Assembly: GCA_910584715.1 (NCBI GenBank)
Contig: CAJUAN010000020.1
Coordinates: 1 to 45,974, forward strand
Source: an uncultured Oscillospiraceae bacterium
Lineage (GTDB): Bacteria; Bacillota; Clostridia; Oscillospirales; Ruminococcaceae
Direction of reading: 5' to 3'
Length of the DNA stretch: 45,974 nucleotides
Under the pieces are notes generated by a model that saw only the letters and a list, made by a program, of their open reading frames with translations, had not been told where the DNA came from and did no database searches. Below, in pieces: positions 15,596 through 23,752 of the stretch. Position 1 is the first letter of the stretch; each line of letters begins with the position of its first letter. A program made the translations under genes and the position numbers.

Positions 15596-16336
15596 CTATC
15601 CGCCGCGGGTCAGTTTTACGCGGCTTCGTATTTTTTCAAAATTATAGTCTCTCACCGCCTGCTCAACGGCAAGCCGCTCGCGGACGCGTATCGGGAAACG
15701 CGCGCCGTTTTCCAGCAGACAGCAGTTGTTGTCGAAACCCGTCACCATTTCGGCGTTCACGGTTATGCCCTTGTTTACGGAAATGAACCGTCCGTCGCCG
15801 GCGGTCTGCTCTGCAAATTCTCCCGCGGTCATTCTGCACCGCAGCTCGGTTCCGTCCGCAAGGGAGATACGGAGATAATGAGCGTCGCTCACCGCGCAGA
15901 CGATGTCGGAAAGCAGTATGCGCGCGGTTTTCCTGCCGCTGCAAACGTCTATGTATTTCGAGGCGGGAAGCAGCTTCAAAGCGTCGGCGAGAACGCCCTT
16001 TACCCGCATGTCGTCAAAGGGCTTTAAAATATACTCAAAGGCGTGGCATGAGAACGCCTCGGGCATACGCTCACCGCAGGAGGTCAGGAATATCACTATA
16101 CACCCGCTGTCACGTCTGCGGAGCTTTTTCACCGTTTCAACGCCGTCAATGCCGTCCATGAAAATATCCATAAAAACCATGCCGTAACCGGTTTCGTCAA
16201 GGGAGGAGAGAAAGCTCTCTCCGTCCGAAAACACGGAAATTTCAGTCTCAACGTCATTTTCGGCGGCAAATTCGCGGCATATACGCGTTATTTCATCAAG
16301 ATATATCCGCTCGTCGTCAACCAGAGCTATTTTCAA
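15596..16336 (-). CDS. LytTR-family response regulator
   Basis: DNA-binding response regulator of 246 residues. The receiver domain (about 1-120) has the acidic pair VDDE, the phosphoacceptor Asp in VFMDIFMDG, Thr in FLTS and Lys in ILKPFDD. The LytTR domain (about 135-236) contains YIDVCSGRKTARILLSDI, RMTAGEFAEQ and FISVNKGITVN. I start at TTG 16336, where KIALVDDE begins the receiver fold and GGAGGTGAGGAG stands directly upstream; an ATG at 16462 would add 42 residues unlike the family. Overlap with the next promoter region fits autoregulation or control of the divergent gene. Confidence 0.88.
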   Translation of the reverse strand: MKIALVDDERIYLDEITRICREFAAENDVETEISVFSDGESFLSSLDETGYGMVFMDIFMDGIDGVETVKKLRRRDSGCIVIFLTSCGERMPEAFSCHAFEYILKPFDDMRVKGVLADALKLLPASKYIDVCSGRKTARILLSDIVCAVSDAHYLRISLADGTELRCRMTAGEFAEQTAGDGRFISVNKGITVNAEMVTGFDNNCCLLENGARFPIRVRERLAVEQAVRDYNFEKIRSRVKLTRGG

Positions 16337-16404
16337 CTCCTCACCTCCCGAATCAAGTATAGCACAATTTTTATTGCTTTTCAAGACGGAAATCCGCCGC
16401 GGGT

Positions 16405-16439
16405 CTGACGTTCCTGCCAGAAAACTGACGTTTGTGCCA
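16405..16439. promoter_or_regulatory. Tandem direct repeat, candidate LytTR operator
   Basis: CTGACGTTCCTGCCA (16405-16419) is repeated as CTGACGTTTGTGCCA (16425-16439), 20 bases apart, i.e. two helical turns. GACGTTTGT matches the known LytTR half-site pattern (WMMGTTNRK) at eight of nine positions. The pair ends five bases before the -35 box of the LRR gene, where LytTR activators usually bind. Confidence 0.6.
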
Positions 16440-16444
16440 AAAGC

Positions 16445-16473
16445 TTGATTTTGCGCCGCCAAAGATGTACAAT
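16445..16473 (+). promoter_or_regulatory. Promoter of the LRR surface-protein gene
   Basis: TTGATT, 17 bases, TACAAT. It is less than consensus, as expected for an activator-dependent promoter with an operator just upstream. Confidence 0.7.
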
Positions 16474-16483
16474 ATTACGGTAT

Positions 16484-16497
16484 TAACGATTTCGTTA
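16484..16497. repeat. 14-bp palindrome at the transcript start of the LRR gene
   Basis: TAACGA-TT-TCGTTA is a perfect palindrome just behind the predicted transcription start. It could be a repressor site or a short 5' hairpin. Confidence 0.35.
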
Positions 16498-16522
16498 TAC
16501 CATAATATTTTAGGAGGATCTC

Positions 16523-19180
16523 ATGAATAAAAAAATCATTTCATTTGTCACGGCGTTTTTTATGATATTTACGCTGTTTGACTTTCCGTCTGCGGTTTAT
16601 GCCGCCGAAATAATCAACGGCTGTATAATTGAGGGCGATACGCTTACAAATTATTCCGGCACCGGAGGCGACGTGGTCGTACCCGACGGCGTTAAACATA
16701 TTGCCTACATAGCTTTTGTAAACAACGCTAAGGTTACATCGGTGACTCTGCCGGATGGCATTGAAACAATAGGAATATCTGCATTCAGCGGATGCCATAA
16801 TATGACGTCAATAAATCTGCCCGACAGTATTACATCTATCGGGGAAAATGCGTTTATTGGTTGTAGTTCTCTTACGGAAATAACGATACCGGCGGGTGTT
16901 ACGTCAATAGAACCTTTTGCATTTGATAACTGCGAAAGCCTGCAAAAAGTCACTATTCACGGCAATGTTGGATCAATAGGAGATTATGCGTTTCGTCAGT
17001 GCCTTGCTCTTACACACATTGATATACCGAGCAGCGTTAAAAGTATCGGCGAAAAAGCTTTCGTGCAATGTCCTATGACTTCGATAACTATACCGGAAAG
17101 CGTTGAAACTATCGGCACACAGGCATTCATGTGGTGTAAAAGGCTAAAAACCGTTATTTACCCCGATTCTTTGAATATAGATAATGCAGATGTTTCCGCA
17201 GAAGCGGCAAAAATCGCATATCATACAAATAGTGACGGCGGCGTGACTGTTACAAATATTCAGCTTGCCGGCGGTGAAACCGAAGTTCAGCTGCCCGAAA
17301 AGATAAACGGCGTTCGCGTGACTTTTGTTGACGAAAGCGTTCGGGATAAGGTGTCGTCAAACGGTCACACTCACAAAACGGAAACGGCGGCTACCTGTAC
17401 CTCAAAAGCTGTATGCAGTCTTTGCGGAGAGTACGGCGAAACGCTGCCGCATAACTATGTTAACGGTACCTGCACAGTGTGCGGTAAACCCGAACCTCAG
17501 TTTGACTACAGCGTCATTAACGAAAACGAAATTCGGATAAACGGTTATATCGGTCACAGTACCGAGGCAGTCATTCCCGAAACGATAGACGGAAAGCCGG
17601 TAACGACGATATATGAATTAAACGGCGAAAATATCACAAAGATAACCATACCTCAAAGCGTAAAAATGATCTACGGGGCGGCTTTCAATTACAATAAACC
17701 GTCGAGCCTTACCGAGATATGCTTTGACGGCTTCAGCGACGGCTTTGTTACGGTCGGCACCCACGCGTTCCCCGATACGGTAACAAAAATCACGTTCCCC
17801 GAGGGTCTGAACGATAATGACGTCAGAAGAAAAATGACGCTTACCGTTTTCCCTGCTAACGCGAAGCTGTTCTCAGGTACAGAGCCTCTGCCGCATGATT
17901 ATGTTTATGTTCCCGACGGCAGAGTTCATTATCAAAAGTGCGACGCCTGCGGTGATGTAAAAGAAGGCACCTCGGAGGCTCACGCGCCACAGGGAGCATT
18001 TATTACGGGTAAGCCCGGCTATAATTATCAGGAATATCATTATCAGGAATGCAAATGCGGAATGGAAATGGGGACTTTCCACGAGTGGGACGACGGAAGC
18101 ATTACCGTTCCCGCGACCTGTACGTCTGCCGGTGTTATGACCTATATATGCACGGTATGCGAAGCGGAAAAGACCGAGGGAATACCCCTGCTGCCGCATT
18201 CCTATGAAAACGGGGAATGTACGTCCTGCGGCGCGAAAGACCCCGACTACAGCCGGCCCACGGACACTACTCCGGACGATACCGAGCCTCCTGTCACTCA
18301 GCCTCCCGAGACCGACCCGAGCGGCACCGAGCCCTCTGTTACTCAACCTCCCGAGACAGACCCGAGCGATACGGAACCGCCTGTTACCGCGCCTCCGGTT
18401 ACAGACCCGAGCGACACCGAGCCTCTTGTCACCGTACCTCCGGTTACAGCTCCTGCGGGAACATATCCCGCTGCAACAGCGCCGAGTAACGGTTATCCCC
18501 TTGTAATATCTTACAGCTATACCGCAAGCTCCAACGAAAAGATTTTTGAGGCTCTTGCGGGGGCTTCCGACGGAGACACGGTAGTGATAGACCTTAACGG
18601 AAACACATCGGTCGATAAGTCGGTATTCGACGAGATCAAGGGCAGGGACGTAACGGTACGGTTCAGACTGAAAGGCGGCGCGTACTGGACGATAAACGGA
18701 AAGGACATAGAGCAGTCCCGAAAGGTCGATTTAGGCGTTCGCATGAACAGAATGTCCGCCCCAAGAGACGAGATAAAGGAGCTTGCTGGAGACAAAAAGA
18801 CGGTAAAGTTTACCTTGAGCCACAACGGAAAGCTTGGCATCAGCGGCATTCTGAACGTTCCGATAAACGAAAAGTACAACGGCAAATACGCTAATCTGTA
18901 CTACTACAGCAAGGGATTTGAGTTTGTCGGAAGTTCTCTCATTTCGGACGGATACGCACAGTTCCGCTTTGAACACGCTTCGGAATACATTATCGTGATA
19001 GACGACTATCCCCACGGCGAGGATATTTCCGCCGCCGCGGGAGCGCAATGCGACGATACGCCGATAGACGGATCGGGTCATGAGGACAGCGGAAAAGCTC
19101 CGGCGTATTTTACTGACGAAAATAAAATCAGGATTACGAACGGAAAGCGCAGATACCGTATTTTAAAAGCTGAACACTGA
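16523..19180 (+). CDS. Secreted BspA-like leucine-rich-repeat protein
   Basis: 885-residue exported protein. A signal peptide (about 1-28, ending AVYAAE) precedes BspA/LRR_5 repeats (about 45-235) with units such as VTSIEPFAFDNCESLQKVTI. Next come Cys-pair zinc-ribbon-like stretches (CSLCGEYG, CTVCGK, CTSCGAKD), a second LRR-like block (about 350-420), a Thr/Pro linker of four 15-residue repeats, and a C-terminal beta-rich domain of about 200 residues that I do not recognise. There is no LPXTG motif or surface-layer domain, so the anchoring is unknown. AGGAGG precedes the ATG. It is transcribed away from the AgrC/LytTR pair with operator-like repeats between, so it probably mediates regulated adhesion or contact. 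Confidence 0.85.
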   Translation: MNKKIISFVTAFFMIFTLFDFPSAVYAAEIINGCIIEGDTLTNYSGTGGDVVVPDGVKHIAYIAFVNNAKVTSVTLPDGIETIGISAFSGCHNMTSINLPDSITSIGENAFIGCSSLTEITIPAGVTSIEPFAFDNCESLQKVTIHGNVGSIGDYAFRQCLALTHIDIPSSVKSIGEKAFVQCPMTSITIPESVETIGTQAFMWCKRLKTVIYPDSLNIDNADVSAEAAKIAYHTNSDGGVTVTNIQLAGGETEVQLPEKINGVRVTFVDESVRDKVSSNGHTHKTETAATCTSKAVCSLCGEYGETLPHNYVNGTCTVCGKPEPQFDYSVINENEIRINGYIGHSTEAVIPETIDGKPVTTIYELNGENITKITIPQSVKMIYGAAFNYNKPSSLTEICFDGFSDGFVTVGTHAFPDTVTKITFPEGLNDNDVRRKMTLTVFPANAKLFSGTEPLPHDYVYVPDGRVHYQKCDACGDVKEGTSEAHAPQGAFITGKPGYNYQEYHYQECKCGMEMGTFHEWDDGSITVPATCTSAGVMTYICTVCEAEKTEGIPLLPHSYENGECTSCGAKDPDYSRPTDTTPDDTEPPVTQPPETDPSGTEPSVTQPPETDPSDTEPPVTAPPVTDPSDTEPLVTVPPVTAPAGTYPAATAPSNGYPLVISYSYTASSNEKIFEALAGASDGDTVVIDLNGNTSVDKSVFDEIKGRDVTVRFRLKGGAYWTINGKDIEQSRKVDLGVRMNRMSAPRDEIKELAGDKKTVKFTLSHNGKLGISGILNVPINEKYNGKYANLYYYSKGFEFVGSSLISDGYAQFRFEHASEYIIVIDDYPHGEDISAAAGAQCDDTPIDGSGHEDSGKAPAYFTDENKIRITNGKRRYRILKAEH
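18281..18460 (+). repeat. Four tandem 45-base repeats coding the Thr/Pro linker
   Basis: Units start at 18281, 18326, 18371 and 18416 and encode variants of TEPPVTQPPETDPSG. The copies differ at third codon positions, so the repeat is kept by protein selection rather than recently duplicated. Confidence 0.85.
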
Positions 19181-19193
19181 AACCGGATATAAT

Positions 19194-19226
19194 AAAAAGC
19201 CTGCCTCTTAATACGGCAGGCTTTTT
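19194..19226. terminator. Terminator after the LRR gene
   Basis: AAAAAGCCTGCC and GGCAGGCTTTTT form a perfect stem with a 9-base loop and T-tract. Confidence 0.9.
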
Positions 19227-19296
19227 GCTTTGAGTTGGTTTGTAACTTGTTATTTGTAAAGCTGCAAATAATTGATCAGGCGCAGTTCATAAAGTG

Positions 19297-19325
19297 TTGA
19301 TTTTCCTGCTGAAATATGCTATAAT
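19297..19325 (+). promoter_or_regulatory. Promoter of the DUF389 gene
   Basis: TTGATT, 17 bases, TATAAT, 30 bases before the predicted TTG start. Confidence 0.75.
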
Positions 19326-19355
19326 TGTTAAATCAATTTGTTGAGGGTGATTTTT

Positions 19356-20777
19356 TTGGACGGAGAAAAATCGGAAAAGGCAGTACGCCACGGAAGCTTA
19401 TGGCATTATTTCCATAATCTTTTCGATATGCGCGGAAATATGATGTCCTACGACGACATCGACAAAATGATGAGAGAGCAGGCTGAGATACACGGCGCTA
19501 ATATGTGGATATTAATGCTTGCCATACTTATCGCGTCTATCGGTCTGAACGTGAATTCCACTGCCGTTATTATAGGCGCAATGCTGATATCCCCTCTAAT
19601 GAGCGGTATTATGACTATGGGGTATTCCATTGCCGTAAGAGATATCCCATTGCTTCTTAAAGCCTTGGTAAGGTTTGCCACGCAGGTCGCTATTTGTCTT
19701 ATAACCTCCACGGTATACTTTAAAATATCTCCGCTGACCGTTCCAACCGAGGAAATAATATCCAGAACAGCTCCCACCGCATGGGACGTTCTCATAGCTC
19801 TTTTCGGTGGACTTGCCGGCATGATCGGTCATACCAGAACCAAGCATTCCAATGTAATTCCGGGTGTTGCAATAGCTACCGCACTTATGCCTCCTCTATG
19901 CACAGCGGGATACGGCATTGCCACGGGACAGCTTCGCTTCTTCATCGGAGCATTTTATCTTTTCCTTATCAATACCTTGTTCATAGCTATTTCCACAGCT
20001 TTGATCGCTCTTGTGCTGAAAATACCGTACCACAAAAGCGTTACCAGAAAATCTCAAAAAAAGGTCAACCTTGCCATTGCGCTTATCGCGGTATTTACCG
20101 TTATACCCAGCGTTTTTGTTGGAGCTTACACCGTATATGATTCCGTTGTGGACAATAATATCGCAAGCTATCTCAACGACGAATTTCTGTTTGAAAATAC
20201 CCAGATAGTCAAATCAAATACCAACAAGCAAAAGAAGATAATATCCGTTTCCCTTGTGGGAGAAACAATTTCCCCCGACGTGATAAACCTGCTGCGAAGC
20301 CAGCTTGCGGACTACGGTCTCGAGGAGTACCGCCTGCAAGTCACGCAGAACGTTGTTACCGAAACGGACAACAGCGATAAAGTAACGATAATTTTGCAGG
20401 AAAACACTATTTCAGAGCTTAAAGAACAGCTTAACGAAAAGTCGGAGGAACTGTCACGGCTGAACGAAAACATCTCAGGTTATGAAGCGGAACGTTCTGC
20501 GGAAGCGGTTTTAAAAGCTATGCCCTCAAAAGCCGAAAGCATTTTTCCGTACCTTTCGGACTGCAAGGTGGGAATCATGTCCGACGGTCGAAACGACATT
20601 ATAACAATTACAGCCGAAACCGATAAAGAGCTTTCTGATAACGAGCTTGATACCGTTAAAAACTGGCTTTCTGCCGAAAGCGGGATAAACATTGCGGAAA
20701 CGTACATAGCCTATATACCGCCTGAACCTCCTGAAACGGAAGCTGCCGAAGAGGAGACCGAAGATACCGAAGAATAG
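19356..20777 (+). CDS. DUF389 membrane protein
   Basis: Integral membrane protein of the DUF389/TIGR00341 family, function not established. Residues about 45-245 contain the conserved core: NMWILMLAILIASIGLNVNSTAVIIGAML in overlapping segments, ISPLMSGIMTMGY, GLAGMIGHTR and GVAIATALMPPLCTAGYG. About six helices are followed by a soluble C-terminal half with a coiled coil (ISELKEQLNEKSEELSRL) and a Glu-rich tail, which is probably extracytoplasmic. The start is TTG 19356 because GAGGGTGA is 5-6 bases upstream; TTG codons at 19338 and 19341 have no ribosome binding site. It is alone between two terminators. Confidence 0.85.
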   Translation: MDGEKSEKAVRHGSLWHYFHNLFDMRGNMMSYDDIDKMMREQAEIHGANMWILMLAILIASIGLNVNSTAVIIGAMLISPLMSGIMTMGYSIAVRDIPLLLKALVRFATQVAICLITSTVYFKISPLTVPTEEIISRTAPTAWDVLIALFGGLAGMIGHTRTKHSNVIPGVAIATALMPPLCTAGYGIATGQLRFFIGAFYLFLINTLFIAISTALIALVLKIPYHKSVTRKSQKKVNLAIALIAVFTVIPSVFVGAYTVYDSVVDNNIASYLNDEFLFENTQIVKSNTNKQKKIISVSLVGETISPDVINLLRSQLADYGLEEYRLQVTQNVVTETDNSDKVTIILQENTISELKEQLNEKSEELSRLNENISGYEAERSAEAVLKAMPSKAESIFPYLSDCKVGIMSDGRNDIITITAETDKELSDNELDTVKNWLSAESGINIAETYIAYIPPEPPETEAAEEETEDTEE

Positions 20778-20778
20778 C

Positions 20779-20813
20779 AAACCGCGGCAAAGCGTCACAC
20801 GTTGCCGCGGTTT
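20779..20813. terminator. Terminator after the DUF389 gene
   Basis: AAACCGCGGCAA and TTGCCGCGGTTT pair perfectly across 11 bases; TTTTTAA follows. Confidence 0.9.
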
Positions 20814-20982
20814 TTAATCATAAAGAAATTTATCGTTTCGGGAGGGTATTGTGTGTCCTGGCTATAGACGGAGATACGGGTAAAGGCTCGGCTTTTGGAA
20901 AACAGCAGTTGTTTTAATTCTTGTCGTAATTTTGTCGTAAGAGCTTGATTGCGAGAAAATGTAAATATTGCCAATTAAAGCT

Positions 20983-21027
20983 TTACCCCCTATAAATCCA
21001 ATTTACAAAAGGATTTATGGGGGGTAA
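20983..21027 (-). repeat. 17-bp inverted repeat behind the tRNA gene
   Basis: TTACCCCCTATAAATCC (20983-20999) pairs with GGATTTATGGGGGGTAA (21011-21027), one G-T pair, 11-base loop. It begins three bases past the tRNA 3' end on the minus strand, so it may end or process the tRNA transcript, though the U-tract is poor. The rest of the gap 20814-20982 shows nothing clear. Confidence 0.5.
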
Positions 21028-21030
21028 TCC

Positions 21031-21119
21031 TGGCGGAAGCGGTGGGATTCGAACCCACGAGCCCTTGCGGACTACTTGATTTCGAGTCAAGCCCGTTATG
21101 ACCACTTCGATACGCTTCC
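21031..21119 (-). tRNA. tRNA-Ser (anticodon CGA)
   Basis: The minus strand folds as a class II tRNA. Acceptor GGAAGCG pairs with CGCTTCC, discriminator G and an encoded CCA follow. The anticodon arm CTTGA/TCAAG presents loop CTCGAAA (CGA, reads UCG). A long variable arm as in serine tRNAs and a T arm with GGTTCGAATCC complete it. About 89 bases including CCA. A promoter stands directly upstream. Confidence 0.95.
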
Positions 21120-21138
21120 ATAAAATCCGGCAGAAATA

Positions 21139-21167
21139 ATTATACCATATTCCGCCGGAAAATGCAA
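21139..21167 (-). promoter_or_regulatory. Promoter of the tRNA-Ser gene
   Basis: TTGCAT (21167-21162), 17 bases, TATAAT (21144-21139), about 20 bases before the tRNA. Confidence 0.8.
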
Positions 21168-21184
21168 GTGCTTTTTCAAAATTT

Positions 21185-22486
21185 TTACTGACTGCTTTCA
21201 GCCTCGCTTACAGGCACCGTACCTTCCCCCTCGGGTACGGGCGCGAACTGGTTCAGTTCCTTGCTGTAGACATAGCCTGTTTTTTCAAGTGCGGCTGAAA
21301 TTTCCGCAGGATTTTCATTCATATCGTCGCAAAGCTCATCAAAGCTTTTGTAATTATCTCTAAGCTTAGTGTTTACCACGCTGAGAAGCAGGTAAGGATC
21401 TTTCGGCAGTGTCATTTCATCTTCCTCCAGTTTCGGTATTTTTATTATGACGGTGTCGCCGCCGTTTTCAGTTTCAAAAACGCTTGCGGAATATTCTGCA
21501 AAAAGCAGTGAGAGGTCTCTGAATATCCCGTACTCACGGGAGTCAATTTCCAGCAGGTCAAGATTTGTCATGATAGTTATCAGGTATTTCTTTTCACCGT
21601 ACACAATTGCCATGTCATGGAAAAAGCCCTCGTACCAGCCGTATTTACGGACTACTTCAGAGCCGTTTCCGCCGTATATCATGGCGTTGCGGCTGTTTGT
21701 CATATGGGTAAACATATTTTCCGAATACGGATTTTTCTCTTCAATAAATTCATATATTGCGCGTGAAAAGGTTAAGGCAGATTCACAGCATATCTGAGGA
21801 CCTCCTTTAGCCTTTGAATCTTCGGCATGAACCGTTCCCAGCGAGGCTGCAAACTGTTCGTAGCCCTCCTCCGGAAAAAGTTCTTTAAGCATTGCAAAAG
21901 CTGCATTGTCGCTTTCTTCAAGGCAGAACCCGATAAGTTCCTCCACAGTGTAATCCTTGCCGTACTCTGTATTTTTCAGAACTCCCGTGCCTTCTCGTCT
22001 GTATTTTTCCGTATATGTAACAGTCTGCTCAAGATCGGCCTTTCCTGCAAGCGCAAGGCGGTATATGTACAGCATATAGGGAGCCTTTATCACAGACGCG
22101 GAATAGTAGTGATTATCGGGATTGAGCATTATTCTGAATCCCGTTTCAAGGTCGCAGTAGGCTAAGGAAATATCATAGTAATCAAAATGTGCAAGACTGC
22201 CGGCAATACTATATAGACGGCTGTAAAATTCGGGCGGCATATCATATGTACCAATGACAGGATCGGTAACGGAAATTTCAGTTACTGCGGGAATACCAGT
22301 ATCCGCAGCAGTTTCGGCTGCGGTTTCGTGTAGAATCGCAGCGTCCGTCAGAGTCGTATAAACACTTTCAATTTGATATGAAGAATTGGTTTGCAGCGGT
22401 GAAGCGCTGCGGCTTACGTCCTCGTTGCATCCGCACCAAAAGACTGCCGTCAGACAAAAAGCGCATAAATATTTTCTTTTCGTTAT
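21185..22486 (-). CDS. Lipoprotein serine hydrolase, class A beta-lactamase fold
   Basis: Predicted membrane-anchored penicillin-binding or beta-lactamase-like hydrolase. The catalytic tetrad SVIK (about residue 131) and the SDN motif in LEESDNAAF are clear; the KTG position reads KYG, so true beta-lactamase activity is doubtful. Upstream of ATG 22240 the frame stays open for 82 codons and encodes a signal peptide (KRKYLCAFCLTAVFW) with lipobox-like Cys18/Cys20 and a Thr/Ala/Glu linker. ATG 22240 has no ribosome binding site. The only placement that explains the signal peptide is ATA 22486, five bases after AAGGGGG and behind a good promoter; no in-frame ATG, GTG or TTG exists there. Divergent from two SGNH lipoprotein genes. 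Confidence 0.75.
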   Translation of the reverse strand: MTKRKYLCAFCLTAVFWCGCNEDVSRSASPLQTNSSYQIESVYTTLTDAAILHETAAETAADTGIPAVTEISVTDPVIGTYDMPPEFYSRLYSIAGSLAHFDYYDISLAYCDLETGFRIMLNPDNHYYSASVIKAPYMLYIYRLALAGKADLEQTVTYTEKYRREGTGVLKNTEYGKDYTVEELIGFCLEESDNAAFAMLKELFPEEGYEQFAASLGTVHAEDSKAKGGPQICCESALTFSRAIYEFIEEKNPYSENMFTHMTNSRNAMIYGGNGSEVVRKYGWYEGFFHDMAIVYGEKKYLITIMTNLDLLEIDSREYGIFRDLSLLFAEYSASVFETENGGDTVIIKIPKLEEDEMTLPKDPYLLLSVVNTKLRDNYKSFDELCDDMNENPAEISAALEKTGYVYSKELNQFAPVPEGEGTVPVSEAESSQ

Positions 22487-22515
22487 CTGCGCCCCCTTAT
22501 GACAGTTATTGTTAT

Positions 22516-22544
22516 ATTATACCACATATTAATGCAAATGTCCA
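22516..22544 (-). promoter_or_regulatory. Promoter of the serine hydrolase gene
   Basis: TGGACA (22544-22539), 17 bases, TATAAT (22521-22516). The start near 22509 leaves a 5' leader of about 23 bases to ATA 22486, supporting that start. Confidence 0.7.
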
Positions 22545-22626
22545 TACCCCGAGGTCTTTCAGACATTGGTCTGTTTTTCGGTTATTCGTTCGGCAAAATT
22601 TAATATCAGTCTGCGGCTTGTACGCA

Positions 22627-22655
22627 TTGACATTGACGGTCATTTGTGATAAAAT
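22627..22655 (+). promoter_or_regulatory. Promoter of the SGNH esterase operon
   Basis: TTGACA, 17 bases, TAAAAT. The leader to the first gene is about 135 bases and shows no known riboswitch. Confidence 0.75.
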
Positions 22656-22795
22656 TTATATGTATGATATAGGTATGGACTTCGGCTTTGTTAAGCAGTC
22701 CGAATGCTCTGAGCACCGTTAATATAACCGCAGCGGATATTTTTAGATCTGATGCTGAAATAGGAACCAAAAATCCGAAAGGAAGTCTTAAACGT

Positions 22796-23710
22796 ATGAA
22801 CACCGTTTTTTTCAAGCGTATCGCTTTTACTGCCGCGGTCTTATCGGCGGCTTATTTTTCGGGCTGTCATAAGGTGGAGGAAACAGCGGTCACAGAAACG
22901 CTGCCGCCGCCGACTGCAATGACAACTTCCGAAGCCGTACAGGCTATGGCGACAGTTACTGAAACTGAAACCGAGTCCGAAACAACAACTGAAACAGAGA
23001 CGGAGACTGCTCCGAGAGTTATCGTTCCCAAAATGGAATGGAACAGCCTCGAATGGAACAAGGAGTTTATGGAGGACACCCTTTTCGTGGGAGATTCTGT
23101 CTGCCGCGCTCTTTACGTATACAACGATCTGCTCACTACAAAGCAGGTTGCTGCCACGGGCGGAGGGGCTGCCCGAAATATTTACGATTACACATTCAAA
23201 ATGGAGGACAACGAGTTCACCCTGCGCGAGGCTGCGGAGTACTACAAGCCAAAGGTGTTTTTCCTTTGGATGGGTATAAACGACATTAACATGACCGAAA
23301 AGGACGTTTATGCAAACAATCTTAAAGCTATTGCGGAGGATATGCTGTCCATTTCCCCCGAAAGCAAGGTAGTTATACTCAGCATGAGTCCTACGGCGGA
23401 TTACCACGAATGGAACGCAAACGAGCGTATGCGCGAATACAATGCGGCGGCAAAGGAAATGTGCGAGGCTGTCGAGGGAGAGGAGATATACTATCTTGAC
23501 ATTCAGGATATTCTCTCCGACGAGGACGGCTATTTGCTCCCCGAATGCGACAGCGGCGACGGTATGCATTTATCACAAATGGCGTACACACGTCTTCTGA
23601 GTTACATAACGGTTGCAATGGACGAAGCGGCTCCAGTGGATACGGAGCAGCCCGATACAGTCTCCGAGGTATCCTCCGATATAACGGATACGAAGCGATC
23701 CTCCGAATAA
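22796..23710 (+). CDS. SGNH/GDSL hydrolase lipoprotein
   Basis: 304 residues. The N-terminal signal peptide ends in a lipobox (AAYFSGC, Cys about 23), followed by a Thr/Glu-rich spacer (to about 75) and an SGNH hydrolase domain. Block I is FVGDSVCRALY (catalytic Ser), block III is WMGINDIN and block V is DGMHLS (Asp and His). Members remove acetyl or other acyl groups from polysaccharides or wall polymers. ATG 22796 has AAAGGAAG upstream; earlier in-frame codons lack one and would bury the signal peptide. The next gene is a second SGNH lipoprotein 42 bases on, so both probably work outside the membrane. Confidence 0.85.
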   Translation: MNTVFFKRIAFTAAVLSAAYFSGCHKVEETAVTETLPPPTAMTTSEAVQAMATVTETETESETTTETETETAPRVIVPKMEWNSLEWNKEFMEDTLFVGDSVCRALYVYNDLLTTKQVAATGGGAARNIYDYTFKMEDNEFTLREAAEYYKPKVFFLWMGINDINMTEKDVYANNLKAIAEDMLSISPESKVVILSMSPTADYHEWNANERMREYNAAAKEMCEAVEGEEIYYLDIQDILSDEDGYLLPECDSGDGMHLSQMAYTRLLSYITVAMDEAAPVDTEQPDTVSEVSSDITDTKRSSE

Positions 23711-23752
23711 AATACTATATATTGAAAACTACAGCCTTTCTGGAGGTCATTA

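Noticed and set aside
16337..16462. N-terminal extension of the LytTR regulator from ATG 16462
   Set aside because: It precedes the receiver fold, lacks a ribosome binding site and overlaps the operator region; TTG 16336 has an excellent one.
22241..22486. Serine hydrolase starting at ATG 22240
   Set aside because: No ribosome binding site there, and the upstream frame encodes a lipoprotein signal peptide.
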